From Piscicola geometra (taxonomy: Eukaryota > Annelida > Clitellata > Hirudinida > Piscicolidae): a stretch of DNA of 64,000 nt. Made by a program: the position numbers and the translations under genes. The notes under the pieces are model-generated. The model searched no databases. It saw nothing but the letters and a program-made list of their open reading frames with translations, and had not been told where the DNA came from. This document shows, piece after piece, positions 24,053 to 36,896 of this stretch. The stretch covers positions 8,753,525 through 8,817,524 of the forward strand of contig OX030956.1 in the NCBI GenBank assembly GCA_943735955.1, read 5' to 3'. The stretch's first letter is position 1; every line of letters begins with the position of its first letter.

Positions 24053-24924
24053 GTAGGCAAGCATTGTGAATATTTGACTTCATTCAATTTGCATTTTTCA
24101 TTGAAAAAACAAATAATTACTTTAGAAGTTTTTCATTAACTTCCTTGCCATTTCCCATTCATAAAGCCCATCGTTGATGGAACTTTCTATCAACATTGCT
24201 TAGTTTCCCAGCTTGAGAAGCAGGGTGTCCTGGTAATGCTTTTCATCAAAAGTCTGCTTACATACTTTCAAAGCATTTATATAAAAGCTGCATCACTGCC
24301 TCCTTAATGGGTCTGTCAGTGACTGCATTACTTTGTGCATTTTTGATTCAGTGTTTTGCTCACGCTTGACATTGCCAGAAAGATTTGTGCACTTTAATCA
24401 GTGTGCAAAACCATGAATTTGAAGTTGAATAATTGACTGTAGGCTAAACATCAAAGCTGTGAAGTAAGACATTGGTAAGGAGCTCCCTGGGAGCGTAATT
24501 TGTTAAAAAGTTAATTTCAGAGTTTGCAATTTCGTGATAAAAATATTTAATTTAGCAATTATTTGTCGTGGTCATTCCAACTATTAGATCAATTCGATAT
24601 ACCGTTTAAGGGCAAGCATGAAATGTTACGGAGAATGGTGCAAAAGATAAGAAAGTGATAAGGGCGCTGAAAGATAAGATGGACGTTCCCACCCCTAAGC
24701 CCACATTTATCGACTCGAGAGCTGCCATAAAATAATCAATTGAATTTAATTTTTCGTTCCTCCTACCACTCAGTAGGTACAATCCCGTATATTAAAATCA
24801 AATTACCATGTTTTTCACTCGTTTCTTCCACTTCGAGTTCTCTCTCTCGCCATTACAACATTGAGAAAGAGTGTCTCAAAGCTCTTTTATTGAGGAATCG
24901 ATGCTGGCCTTGAGTATCTTTAAG

Positions 24925-25085
24925 TGCTTTTTTGTGTGTTTTAATGTGAATATTGTATATGTCTCTGTATTTGTGCTTGTTTGTGTGTTTTAATGTGAAT
25001 ATTGTATATGTCTCTGTATTTGTGCTTGTTTATATCTCTGTATGTGTGCTTGTTTATATCTCTGTATGTGTGCTTTTATCTATCT
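24925..25085. repeat. Tandem duplication and 24-bp repeats
   Basis: A segment containing gtgttttaatgtgaatattg is repeated twice. It is followed by three copies of a tgtgcttgtttatatctctg-type unit. Confidence 0.8.
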
Positions 25086-26156
25086 TTTTATGTGTTATTT
25101 TAGGTATTTTTGTATGTGTTTTTTATGTATCTCTGTATATTTACTTGTCTTTTTTAATGTATCAGTGTAACGGTCATCTTGAGTTTTATCCCTGCACTCA
25201 TTACCACTGCGTTTCCTTTCCACATATGCCATTTCTCTTTCATCTCATTGTTACTCATTACTCTAATTATTTGTATACCTCCTTTCGCGTAAAAAGGTTT
25301 TTACAGAACTCATCATGATTACTACGAGCCTTGTCAATCAATGCTTTTCGCTGATTAAACTTTGCGGTGTGATTAAACCTTTAGTGGAAACGGATGGAGG
25401 TCGTTTTGTGAGTTGGCACTCCATCTATCGATCTATCTCTACTGACGTGTGAACGACTGCCAAACTATGATTTTAAAAACTAAAAATATTGAAGTTGTTA
25501 AGGTTGTTTTGAGGGATTTATTTTCACAAGTTGAAGGATGATACTTTTAGTTACAAAATGCCATACAAACCATGACCAGAAATATACAATATAGGTAAAG
25601 CACCATAAACATGCACTAAAAAGTCTCTAAAAAGTATGTTCTTAAATTGAAACCTTTTGGGTTTTGACGCTGTTCTTGATTGATGAAACACTTCAAACAC
25701 TGCTTAACAAGCTTCGTAACGAATCGTCTGGAAACGTGGGAAGAGCCGTTGAGCGTGTAATTACCAAAAAGCCCTGGTTCGCATAAACTTCATGCCATAA
25801 AATATGATTTTTTTAAATTCTTATATTAAAATTGTACATTTTTTTACACATAACTTTTAGTAGTCATGAAATTAGAAATCTGAAAAGCCAAAGAATTCAT
25901 GTTTTTTGAGAAGTCAGTTTAAACAATCAATCAAACTCAATCTTTGGCAAGAGTAAGCAATGATTCACCTTCGTCACTGCAGCAAGCAAGGCGTCTCAAA
26001 ACGAAGCATTTCGCCTATCCGAAGTTCTTGCAGCGGAACACATGAAACTTCAACTGACACAACTTTTCAAACTAATTCAACTTTTCATTCACAATTTTCA
26101 AGTTACTATGTCTTTATAATTTTTTAAAAAAAACTTATGTTTAATTTATTTTGAAG

Positions 26157-26245
26157 ATCGTCCAGAAGTTAGTGCAAGCACTGAAGCCTCTTGTCCCTCC
26201 TTGTCGTGCCACACTCTCCTCGTTTATATGCAGCCTCCCATGCAT
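26157..26245 (+). CDS. Candidate exon with a frizzled-type cysteine-rich pattern
   Basis: Between acceptor ttattttgaag and donor TGCAT/gtatgc the frame reads KLVQALKPLVPPCRATLSSF then ICSLPC. This resembles the PLV..C...L.FFLCS...C core of frizzled cysteine-rich domains. Third codon positions are GC-rich against an AT-rich background. Only part of a domain is present and no partner exon could be joined with certainty. Confidence 0.25.
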
Positions 26246-26559
26246 GTATGCATTGCATCCCTTCAGATTTATAAATAGCTTTATACATTTTAGTATATGT
26301 GTTTGTTGTTGATTTTGGTTTATCAATATATTTTTTTGTTTATTCATTAATTAAAAATCCGTTTTCAACGTTTAACACTGTGTCGACCGTTGATTCTAGA
26401 CTTTCGAATTGCTTTATAACAGCAATAATCCTCTTCAAACCAACATATTTATATCCTTATCAAGTTTCACATCACAACTACCTCTCCAATTCACTACGTC
26501 ACAATCTCTTCACTTTTCTTCCTTCTTTCTCAATCACCATCTCATCCTCCCACCACCAC

Positions 26560-26645
26560 ACCAAAAATTCCACCACCATACAAAAAATTCCACCAACATA
26601 CAAAAAATTCCACCAACATACAAAAAATTCCACCAAAACCACACA
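26560..26645. repeat. 20-bp tandem repeat
   Basis: The unit ccaccaacatacaaaaaatt is repeated about four times. Confidence 0.85.
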
Positions 26646-27124
26646 AAACATTCCACCACCACACCCTCTGGATACTCCATCACTTTCAAATTTCACCACT
26701 TCATTCAGCTATTGTGATTACATGCACTGCTCCATCACTGAGTTTCCTTCGCAGATGAGACTTTCATGCTCCATGAAGGAACTTTTATGAACCAGCCTTG
26801 TAAAATAATATTAAACTTTGTTCAGAAATCATTCTTATCTGACTTGTTTTGGACTTGCAAACATTCTTTCCAAATCGAAAGTCGTTTATCGTCGTTTTGA
26901 ATGATGTGCCATCAAGCCTCAACATTTCGTTTCCCTTTATCGACACGACGAACAAACAGCTCGTTATCGACCAGCACCAACTCCATGCATTTAACAATAA
27001 TCCTTTATTATTCCCTCTGCTTCCCACATCGAAGTTGTATTCAAATGCTTGTTTCTTATGCATTTTCAAAATTAGCTGTTAAAATGAAACACCAAAATTT
27101 TATGACATTTTACCTTATGTAAGC

Positions 27125-28580
27125 TGAAAGGACGATTTAATACTTTAAGCTTTTAATGCATCCGAACTGGCTTAACGCAGATACCATTCGATACCAGCCT
27201 AAGTAGCCCTGGTGCAGCGTGCAAATAGCTTTAGGATCGATATTCGAAAGATTACAAATGCTTGTGTGTAGATGCCAAAAGGTTGGAGAGATTAAATATG
27301 TTTAAACAAAGGACTTAATCAAACTAACCTACGCATCTAAAAAATGAGTTTTTGAGCAGTTTTTATAGCGGATTTCACATCACATGATCGATTTCGAAAG
27401 TGACAGCCAAAAAAATTAAGTTTTATTCTTTACAAATCTTTTAGGTAAACGTTTTTCTAATTTTCTCAGCAAGGCCATTTCGAGATGAACCTGAGCTTTC
27501 TGTGCCTAACTTGACTTTTGATTGATATTTACTTGTGATGAAGCAGCAGTGAAACTTAACTTTTGAAGTCTTAACAAATTAATTAGAAAATATAAATTTC
27601 TATATAAATCTCTGCGCTTCATAAAAACTTTTCGTGCACTTATTTTGAGAAACTAATCTTAAAGAAGTTTGAAGCACTATTACATATGCTTCAACACATG
27701 GGTCCGGACCACCCCACTCTAAAAAACAGTTTTAAACTCTTGCTTTGATGCGAATATAATAGTCAAACATGGTATAAAACACAATTTTTACATAGTCATA
27801 CATTGTGAATAGGTGTAGTTATAGTTATAGCTGTCTAAAACAAAACTATTCATTGCTTACATAAATGTTCGTATCAAAACAGAAGTTAAACAATGTTTTA
27901 TAAGTGGGGGGAAAGAGAATCCGGACCCCAAGACCCCCCTGGATCATCCATGCTGGGTAGGACCCTCCCAAGATTTGCAGCAGATTGCCGCCCCTGCTTC
28001 AACATTCAAAAGTATGTTGGTTTTTATGACACAAGAAACTTTAGCGCAGTGATTCTCACTAAAAAGCGCCACAAACTTCCGTTTCTACAAAATTTGATAA
28101 TTTATATTTACAATGCACACAAACGTTGTCATAGAAGCAAGTATACAACACCAAACATACAATCACACACACACAAACGTACAATTACCTGGTGCCGTTC
28201 AAAGCGAAGCACTCAAGAAGTAGATAAGACGCCAGTACGCGAACAAATAGCACCGTCATAACATTCTCTAGTACCTCCTCAAACGCTTACGCCATTAACG
28301 TAATCAAAATCCTTCTTGCGGCGTTTAGTTCGGCCCGCTTATGATCATATCAGGAGTATTACTGCATTTCATGGTCTCTGCTACGACTGATGCACTTCTG
28401 AAGTCAACATTATCCACCACTGATACGAGTTCTTACTGAAAAATATTCTAATGATTCGAGATTTGTGAATTAAAGGTTATAGTGGAAAAGAAGGTGGTGG
28501 GAGAGTTGCATTGCTGATCAATGATGGCAGTCTGAGAGGCTTCGTTAAAGTGCACAATAAACAAGAGTGCGAAGGGGGTT
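27125..28580. other. No gene recognised
   Basis: Unremarkable intergenic DNA. A 122-codon frame at 27,893-28,261 lacks motifs and splice context and is not called. Confidence 0.5.
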
Positions 28581-28644
28581 GTGAAAAGACAAAACTTACA
28601 CAATCATATGCTAAATAATACACACAGACTCAAAACACACATGC

Positions 28645-29005
<361 letters not shown>

Positions 29006-29239
29006 ATGCGGTAACTTCAAGGTGCAATGGAATGGTGGGACGATCGATCGAGTTATCATGCATCCTCCGAACAATTACGTTCGCTTGTTTTCCATTGTGA
29101 GCCTAATGCTCCCACTCTTTTGAGTTCCACTTCGCAACAACGTTTTGTTCAAGATTTATGGCCAACTGTTTGTGGAGCGTAAGAAGCAGAAACTCCTACA
29201 CACCCATGTTCAGCATTTACGTGGAACTAGCCGATAACA

Positions 29240-29465
29240 TTATGGCTATCCTGAGAATAAAGATAATAGAAACCTACAAAGCCCTGGTACGGCCAATCCT
29301 GGAATACGCGTCGACTGAAGGGGACCCATGAATGGGTAAGAGAACTACGCAGTTTGAAGCAGTACAACAACAAGCTGCAAGATTCGTAAAAGAAAGTTAC
29401 AGAACAAGCAGCAGCCCAAGCCATCTCTGCAAACCTGTCGTAGTGACTCATGACGGCTACTAACG
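29240..29465 (+). mobile_element. LINE reverse-transcriptase C-terminal fragment, decayed
   Basis: The plus strand encodes KIIETYKALVRPILEYAS, then FEAVQQQAARFVKESYRTSS after an in-frame stop. This is the (Y/A)KALVRP.LEYA...QRRAARFV segment found downstream of the RT domain in Jockey/CR1-type LINEs. Confidence 0.7.
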
Positions 29466-29849
29466 TCCAAGATCACTCACAAGGTGTCTTAAATAACTGC
29501 CGAAATTTACCTCCTTTTAGCTACTGTGAACTTACAGAGGTAGAAACGTTTGCTTTCAAGTCCCATTCTGCCGGACTTATACGTACAAAAATTCATTTTT
29601 TTGCAACTATATGACTCTGCTAAGGGCAACTAATTTCAGTCAGCACAGACAATTCTCTAGCAAATGTTAAAACTTTCTTAGTCGCTCTGTAATGAACTAC
29701 AAGCACAGTGTTTATCAATTTTTTCTGTTCCCACCTGTTTTATTCGTATATATTTCACCCTTTTAAATAGAATTTACATATTTTTTCAATGAGACCTTGT
29801 GCACAATATGAGAAAAAAAAAGAAGAAGAATCCGCTCATGATCAATCAA

Positions 29850-30449
29850 CCAATCAAATAAATTTCTATAGCGCTTATTCCTCAAATTCAAGAGCGCTCG
29901 TAAATAAATTTTTAAACAGATCATTACGAAAGTAAATAATGATTTAGAAGTAGTTACATAAGGAGGTAATGAGTTCCAAATATATGGACCTGCATAATGT
30001 GATGATAAATAGGAGTACGGCTATCGATTCTAGCAGCATAATTAAAATGGTTTTAAAGTACTTTCAAGTAAATTATAATGGAGTGAATTACAATAGTCAA
30101 TTCGAGATAGAAAAAGTGCAGAAACTAACATCTTTAAAGTAGGGTCATCTAAGTAAGGTAATAATTGTCTTATACGTCTGAGATAAAAATAGAAAGATTT
30201 AGTAACAAATGGAATTTGGTTTGATAAGGTTAGTTTTAAGTCAGAAATAAATTCTAAGCTACGACTATGATTAGATGGAACAATAGTATGAGAGGAAAAA
30301 TTAAATGGATCATTAAATAGTTTAACATTTTGATCAAAAAATAGAAGTTCAAATTTTAGTCGATTCAATTTTAAAGAACAGTTTTTAATAGATAATAGGA
30401 ATAAACACAGTGATGTGTAGAAGATTCTTTCTGACAGTCTGTCCTTCAT
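29850..30449 (-). mobile_element. L2/CR1-type LINE 3' fragment
   Basis: The minus strand encodes LPYLDDPTLKMLVSALFLSR and then IDYCNSLHYNLLESTLK, the conserved ....L.SR.DYCN.LL..LP...L segment of L2/CR1 LINE ORF2. After a stop, broken frames continue (AARIDSRTPIYHH) to a TTGA-rich 3' tail near 29,860. Confidence 0.7.
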
Positions 30450-31789
30450 CTGCAGAGCTCATCTGCCTTGTGAAGTTGGTAGCCAGTGGTCTTTGCAAGC
30501 TGTGCACTGGTGCTCAATTTGAGGCCCTGGCACTTCTTTATTCCGAGAGCAAGATTTTGCGAGCGATAAATTTAAAAACCAAAAAACAAGAAAAATATGA
30601 ATTATAATTATTATTTGAAGTTTAGACAAACTAAATTATGGGATCAGAAGACAAACTATTTAACAAAATCATTAAATGGTTAAAGTGGCTGCCAAGATGG
30701 CAGCTGCTAACCAATGGCAACAAATCTCTGAGACAAACTCCATTTGGTCTAACAATATTTAAACGAAAAAGATCAATCTGACTTTTCTCATGAGAAAAAA
30801 AGAAGGTGGTAAGAAAAGTCTGAGAAACTGACAAGATTCATCAATTCGATTGGTTACGGTATTTTTTGAAAAATTAAGAGTTATTTGTTATTCAAAGATA
30901 TTGGTAAAGATGGTTAATCATCCTTCTCTTCAAAAGCAAGTTTTGTCAACACCCTACGTTCTGTTTCATGAAAGATTTTCGTTCTCATCCTTCCCAACAG
31001 AAAAAGTCTTTCATTCTCCAATCTAGGCGCAAAGAAGAAAGCTGTTTACCTCAAAAAAGGTCAGCGATAGTCCTTAAACCCTACAAAATGAGCATCCACG
31101 TTGCCCACAGGAGGAATTGGGAATTTTTTCCATGGTGACATGCTCTATACTGGAGTAAGAGTATAATGATAAGAATGAGTAAGTCTTTTTAATATGAATA
31201 ATCAGCATTCTCGGAGAAGGGGTGTAAGGGGTAGCATGGATAGATGGAGGAGAATTGATGGAGGTCCTATAATTACGAAAGTGTGCGTGTCTCTGGGGGT
31301 TAATTAGAAGGGTAATGAAGTTACGAGCGTCGAGAAAGTTGACGATGAAATTTATTTATTTTAGAAACAAAAGGAATATGTGGAATTGTTTTGCTTGTAT
31401 GTTAATTAGTTAATAAGCTCCACTTAGACTCTTTATTTTATCGATGTCTGCAGATAAACGATTTGTGAATTAAAAGGTTCAATAAATATACGTGAAGCTT
31501 AAACTATCTAGTGTGAATTCGCATCCTCCTCACATTTAAACGTTAATGGTGCAATGCACCATTGGTGCATATTTGTTTTCCTGCATGGTGAGACAAAAAG
31601 CCTGTTTGCAAATGTCAAAGGTGGATTTACTTCTGCTTCACGAACATTAGAGTTATTGATGGAGAACCTCAAGAGGTTACATGGCAGTCTTTTATAGGAA
31701 CACTTTAACCGGACACTTGACTGTCAATGTGCTTGTTTTTGTATCATTATAATATAACCGCACTAGCTTTATCGTCAATGGTATTGTGC

Positions 31790-32560
31790 TCTTCTTCTTC
31801 TTCCGTATATACTAGACTCAGTCTATATGTAGACTATTATGTCCAGTTTTAATAGTTTTTCAATGACAGGCCTCCAGTAGGGACTTGAAGGCATCTGGAG
31901 TGCGGGCCGATACGACTGAATCTGGCAGGGCATTTCATTCTTTAATGGTGCGTGGGAAGAATGCATTACGTAGGTAATCAGCGTGGTGGTGAGGCTCTAG
32001 GTATGCATGTTGGTGGGCGCCACGCACTGTCTTTGCTATCGGCTTAGCATACTGGGGACTTTCGTTTACGGCTACGAGCTTGTTGTGGATTGTGTACATC
32101 AAGACTAGTCTTTGTTGTTTTCTTCGTTCGGCAAGTGGTGTCCATTTCAAGCTGTCCAGCATCTCGCTTACGCTTGCATTGTACCGCCAGCAGCCGGTAA
32201 CGTATCTTGCAGCTGTCCTTTGTATCATTTCTATTTTCGTGATGTTGGCTCTGGTGTGGGGGTCCCAAACTGCGCAGGCATATTCCAGATGTGGCCTTAC
32301 CAATGCCTGGTAAGCTCTTGTTTTCAGCTCTTTGTTTTTAATCTGTAGATTTCTCCGAATGAAGGATAGGGATTTGCTTGCCTTTGACGTTATGTTATTA
32401 ATGTGGGTGTTCCAGTTTAGGTTTTGCATGAGGGTGACTCCTAAATATTTCGCAGTGTTGGTATGCTCTAGTATGGTGCCGTGTAGAGTATATTTATGCA
32501 CATCTGGTTGTTGCTTGCGGGTGATTGACAGGACTTGGCATGCTGAGTAACATCTCTCTC
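31790..32560 (-). mobile_element. LINE ORF2 C-terminal fragment, nearly intact frame
   Basis: The 188-codon frame (32501-31935) reads HGTILEHTNTAKYLGVTL, then QALVRPHLEYACAVWDPHTR and MIQRTAARYVTG. Together these form the classic post-RT region of Jockey/CR1-type LINEs. The frame extends upstream of its first Met (CQVLSITRKQQPDVHKY). One TGA at 31,935 replaces the usual Trp of (E)WNALPDSVV; the frame then runs on to SLLEACH and a stop. A (GAA)n tail lies at 31,793-31,804. Confidence 0.8.
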
Positions 32561-32564
32561 GAAC

Positions 32565-33185
32565 CTAAACTGGGAGGTCCAATAGAAGTCTGAAGACATT
32601 CTCAACATCTGACGATTGGCATTCTTTTGGAAATCGAGGCAACATTGAGATGATACTTGAGCATTCGACAGAAGGCGCTTCATTTGAGCAAGAAACATAG
32701 TTTGTAATCTTTCAAGCAATAATACTTTTAGGCATTCTGCAGAAAAATTATGTAGGACTCAGATTTTCTACAAATTTATACGTTTAGAAAATACAATTTC
32801 ATTAAAACTTTGAATGAATAAACGTAAGCTAATTAAACGTTTTTAAACCAAAACTTTGATTGGATGAAATCGGAGATTTCCGGATAGTTTGCTTCCGTCT
32901 TAAAATATTCATCCGACTTTCTGAAGCAAAAAGCGAGCTGAAGATCATTGGAATTTTTAAATGCTGTCTGTAGTAATGAAAGTACTTCAATTTTTTTGAT
33001 CAGCCATTATAATTTACTTTTCATCAGACCCCTTTCTAAACCAGGACGCCGTTCACTTAGCATATCCTCAAACATAATCTTAATAATCAGTCAAAAGTCA
33101 AGAAAAATAATAGTCTTTCAAGTTTATTCAAACTATCATTTTAAGAAAAAAGATTCACGTTTTTACATTTGTTATATATAGAAGA
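32565..33185. other. No feature recognised
   Basis: AT-rich intergenic sequence. The part next to 32,560 may be older LINE sequence upstream of the fragment. Confidence 0.4.
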
Positions 33186-33188
33186 AAG

Positions 33189-34590
33189 CAGGGTAATATG
33201 GGTCAGTCGGGTAACATGAGATACCAAGGTTCTGGCTAAGTTTATATTTGAAATCAAATAAAAAAAATTATGAACTGCTTAATATAGACCCCAATGATAG
33301 AATGAAGCTAAAAAATCAGTTGATTGCTTGCCTATCGCTCATTTCAGACCAGAAAGTGTATTGTGACTTTCAAAAGTTTTAACAGACATAATTTCACAAA
33401 TTTCAAACTAAATGTTAACAACATATGGGTTAATCCAGATTCGACTACAGACTTTGTGTCTTTTCATAATTAAATGTGTAATAAAAAAAATTGCAATTTT
33501 AAATATGCCCATGTATGTATTATACATAAAAAATATTTTTAAGCACAAGACTTGAATTAATCTTTTTTAAATAATTGAACAGTTTTTCAAATTATGGGAA
33601 TCGGGACACTGACACAAAGTAGTACTTCTATTCTATAGGTATTGGGAGATCAGCAATTAAATCTCATCTGAAGAATGGTATAAAATGTTGTGTAGTTGTC
33701 TTTATTTTAATATTGCACAATCGTTTCTAGAAACAAAAATGACGAGAATTTTTTTTATTTAAAATGGATAATAAATGAAAATATCAGATTTTGTCGAAGT
33801 CTGCTTTCTTCGATTACGAGAGTTTTTAGAAGCACTGCATGTAGGAGACGGTGATTTCAGCTCCATCTTCACTGACACATGAGGTCTGTCCAAGGAAGCA
33901 GTTGTCATCACTGCCGAATCAGGTTTTGAAGTGGGAATCAAATGCCACTGCATTGATCTGTTCTGATGAAGAATCAACAGTATTCGTTTTATCTGCAAAA
34001 GTGCCAAATAAAAAAGACGCTGAATGTACTTTTTTTGTGCAAATTTTTTTCAAGATCAACGAGGAAAAATCTGGATTTAATTCTTCGGTTGTCCTTGTGG
34101 TCTCACCTTGATTGTGCCAATGCCGAAAGAAAATACCTTATTTGTGACTTTTGTAAATAGACACTAATTTCTTTTCATCATTTACAATTCAATGTAATAG
34201 AAGTTTTATGACTTTTTTCCCTTTTTCGTTCATGTTAAAATGACTTTTTTGTTTGAAAATTATAAATGTTTAAAAACATTTTTTTGTTTTATTATAAGTA
34301 TAAATTTAAAAAGAAAACTTTTTACAAATTGTATGACGTCTTAATTCTTTTTAATTCATTTCAACTGCCTATCCCATATTACCCGACTGATTTTTATGAG
34401 CCATCATTTGCAACACGATTGAAAATATTATTTTTTTAATATAAAAAAAGAAAAAGATAAATTTTTACAAATGAAATATCATTAAAAATGATTATAGTAT
34501 GTACAAAGAAAGTTTTGAATATTCTTTCTTTAAAACTAATTGAGTTATTTGAAAAAAAGTAAATGTTATTCCATAATACCCGACTTTCCT
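33189..34590. mobile_element. Possible inverted-repeat DNA transposon remnant
   Basis: The left side has cagggtaatatgggtcagtc and gggtaacatgaga (33,189-33,220). The right side has the inverse, tatcccatattacccgactg (34,371-34,390), and a second inverted copy, ccataatacccgactttcc (34,571-34,589). No intact transposase is seen between them. Pogo/Tigger-like elements often have GGGTAA-rich ends, but the assignment is only inferred and no target duplication was confirmed. Confidence 0.35.
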
Positions 34591-34875
34591 CTATTTTTTT
34601 CCCAAAAAAAGTTGTGGTCAAGATTATTTTATAAGAACTACAAGTTAAGTTTAAGGGTAAAATGAACCAGAGGTTGTTAATTTTAATGCACCAAGCATTA
34701 TATGCTTGATTTCTTTTTAAAATTTTTGAAGCTTTTAAACTAGTAAGAAAATAACAAACTTTAAAAATAAGTTTTACGCTAAGTATATGTAAACAATTTC
34801 TCTTGGTTACATAAAAACGCCGGGTTGTTCTGGTTTGAAATTTGTATTTTAAATAGTTAAAAATTTTAACTTAAA

Positions 34876-36213
34876 ATGAGCAAGAAAGATAAAAAAAAAG
34901 GCGACGATAAAAAGTCCAAAAAGAAAGTAAATGATAAGCTGGGCTACATTCCACCCGACTTGTGTGAGTGGGTGAGTAGTCGCTATGTGCAAGAGGATCT
35001 GGACACGAGCATCATCGACGACAACCAGAAAGCCAGGTTCATGAAGCAGATTAATGAACTGCGTGACAGAAACGAAAGGTACTCCAAGCAAATCGATGAG
35101 GCGACTCTCAACCTGACGCTCTATCCACCCAAGTTCAAGAAACTCGAGAGTGACTCGAACGATATGACGAACTACTTGAACAACAACTTGGAGATAAAAG
35201 AAAAAGAATGTGAAAATGAAATGACGATTTTGAGAAAGTTGCAAGAAGAGTTTCAGCAGCAAAAGGAGAGGCATGAGAAGGAATTGAAGGCGGCCAGGGA
35301 TGCATTCGAAGACATGCAGAAGCGCTTGTTGCCTGTGAACGAGAAGCTGAAGCAGACCTTGAGTGAGAACAGCAGCAACCAGAAGACGAACTTGAACATG
35401 GAGGCGAGTCGAGCAGAGTACAAGAAGGAGTTGGAAACGAAGGCATTACAGCACCAGGCGCACCTGTACGAGATGGAAAAGGAGAACGTGAGAGAGTTGT
35501 TCGAGATCAGGGAGCAGATCCCCAAGTGGGTGAAAAAGGTGGCACATGAGAACATGGACATGGAGACAGGCAGGATGCATCGCATTCTCAACAACTACCG
35601 TCTTGAACTGGGGGACCTTCTCAAAAAGTATGTTGGAAAGCCCAACCAGCTGGCCAGAAAAGCCATTGACGAGAATGACCAGCTGACTAAGACTGTCGAA
35701 ACGAATGCATTGAACATCAAGCTGATCCTTGAAAACACTGAAGCGATGATGCGAAATGGCGACAGTGACGTGCATGAGATGCATGATTTGGCGTCCAATG
35801 TGAAGGAAAACAAAGTGCTGCTGAAATCCTTCATCAGCTCAGACGACCTCGCCCCCGTCGTCATCAGTGGCTTGGATGAGAAGGTGATGGAGAGTGAGCA
35901 GCTGGTAAAGAGGCTCATCAACTACAACGAAAACTCCAAGGTGGAGAAGAACAAAATCCGTTCTCAGATCGAGAGTCTAGATGAAGAGAACTTCAAGCTG
36001 CAGGCAATCATCCGCTCCTTCCAGAAGGTCTTCTCAAAACTCATGGTCGACTGCCCGCAGTACGAGGCCCTTCTGAACAACCTCCGAGTGGCCAGTTGTC
36101 TCGACATCAGCACCGAGCAGGTCTCCACTTCACACATTTGCTGCAGACTTGTCGACTCGTACAGCATCTTCCAAACCACTCCAATCTTCAGACCCGTCAA
36201 CCAGCTGGAATGA
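34876..36213 (+). CDS. Intronless CFAP157-like coiled-coil protein
   Basis: A single 445-codon exon. The N-terminus is strongly basic (MSKKDKKKGDDKKSKKK). Long coiled coils follow (about residues 50-230 and 260-390), including NLEIKEKECENEMTILRKLQ. A central block, WVKKVAHENMDMETGRMHR, then LARKAIDENDQLTK, aligns in order and spacing with the RVNLVANEFHKVTTNRM and ENEQL region of CFAP157, a basal-body/axoneme protein of cilia. The C-terminus (about 60 residues) is non-helical. The start is the first ATG after an AT-rich leader (aacttaaaATG). The absence of introns, unlike the neighbouring genes, could mean a retrocopy, but the frame is intact. Other DUF4515-type coiled-coil families are an alternative. 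Confidence 0.6.
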   Translation: MSKKDKKKGDDKKSKKKVNDKLGYIPPDLCEWVSSRYVQEDLDTSIIDDNQKARFMKQINELRDRNERYSKQIDEATLNLTLYPPKFKKLESDSNDMTNYLNNNLEIKEKECENEMTILRKLQEEFQQQKERHEKELKAARDAFEDMQKRLLPVNEKLKQTLSENSSNQKTNLNMEASRAEYKKELETKALQHQAHLYEMEKENVRELFEIREQIPKWVKKVAHENMDMETGRMHRILNNYRLELGDLLKKYVGKPNQLARKAIDENDQLTKTVETNALNIKLILENTEAMMRNGDSDVHEMHDLASNVKENKVLLKSFISSDDLAPVVISGLDEKVMESEQLVKRLINYNENSKVEKNKIRSQIESLDEENFKLQAIIRSFQKVFSKLMVDCPQYEALLNNLRVASCLDISTEQVSTSHICCRLVDSYSIFQTTPIFRPVNQLE

Positions 36214-36714
36214 CTTCGCTTTTCGGAAAAGCTTTTAGACGTCTTTTGGAACTCATTATAGTTTATTTTTATTTTTTAATGTCATAGAATTATTCAAAAA
36301 ATGATTTTCGAAATATGTTTTGTTGAATTATTAATCTACCAAGCGTAACTCTTCCTTATTTATAGAATGTTTCTAATTAATTAAGGGAGAGGCAATCAAG
36401 GGCATTGTTCCCTCAATCAATCAATGTGCCGTGAAAACTTATTTTCTATCTCGTCTGCATAATTATTATAATATATGCGTCCCGCAACCAGAGCGCTTCG
36501 ACAACTCCGACCAAAGCACTTTTGTTTTCTTGAAACTACACTTGAAATTAAAACTCAAAGCATCATTATTATTAAAACACTTTAATATTTAGTGAGAATT
36601 ATGTTAGAAATATTTTAGTATTTTTCATGTTATTGTCGCTGAGTTATTTCTGCCACATGCATTGATTTCGCAGCAAGCACTGGTTTTTATATCAAGGCGG
36701 CATATGAGTGGCAG

Positions 36715-36721
36715 TATAAAA
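36715..36721 (+). promoter_or_regulatory. TATA box of the small LEA-like gene
   Basis: The sequence gcagtataaaagcc lies about 75 bp upstream of a donor-ended leader (donor at 36789). The likely start is near 36,745 (cttctcaattg). Confidence 0.6.
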
Positions 36722-36896
36722 GCCAGACAGCCTCCTTCTCAATTGTGAATCTCCTTCTTTTCGAAAATTACGATTTAAGTGATAACAGGTCTGATTAATT
36801 TTAAATACATTATTACATGGTAATTATTATATAATAGTATTTAGTATAATTACATATTAATATGTAATATATTTTAGACTCCTAGGCAGTAGTAAA

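Noticed and set aside
26785..27082. Coding frames on both strands (77 and 94 codons)
   Set aside because: Both look partly coding-like, but neither has clear splice borders or a recognisable motif.
35135..36200. Several minus-strand frames of 78-113 codons
   Set aside because: Antisense shadows of the intact CFAP157-like frame.
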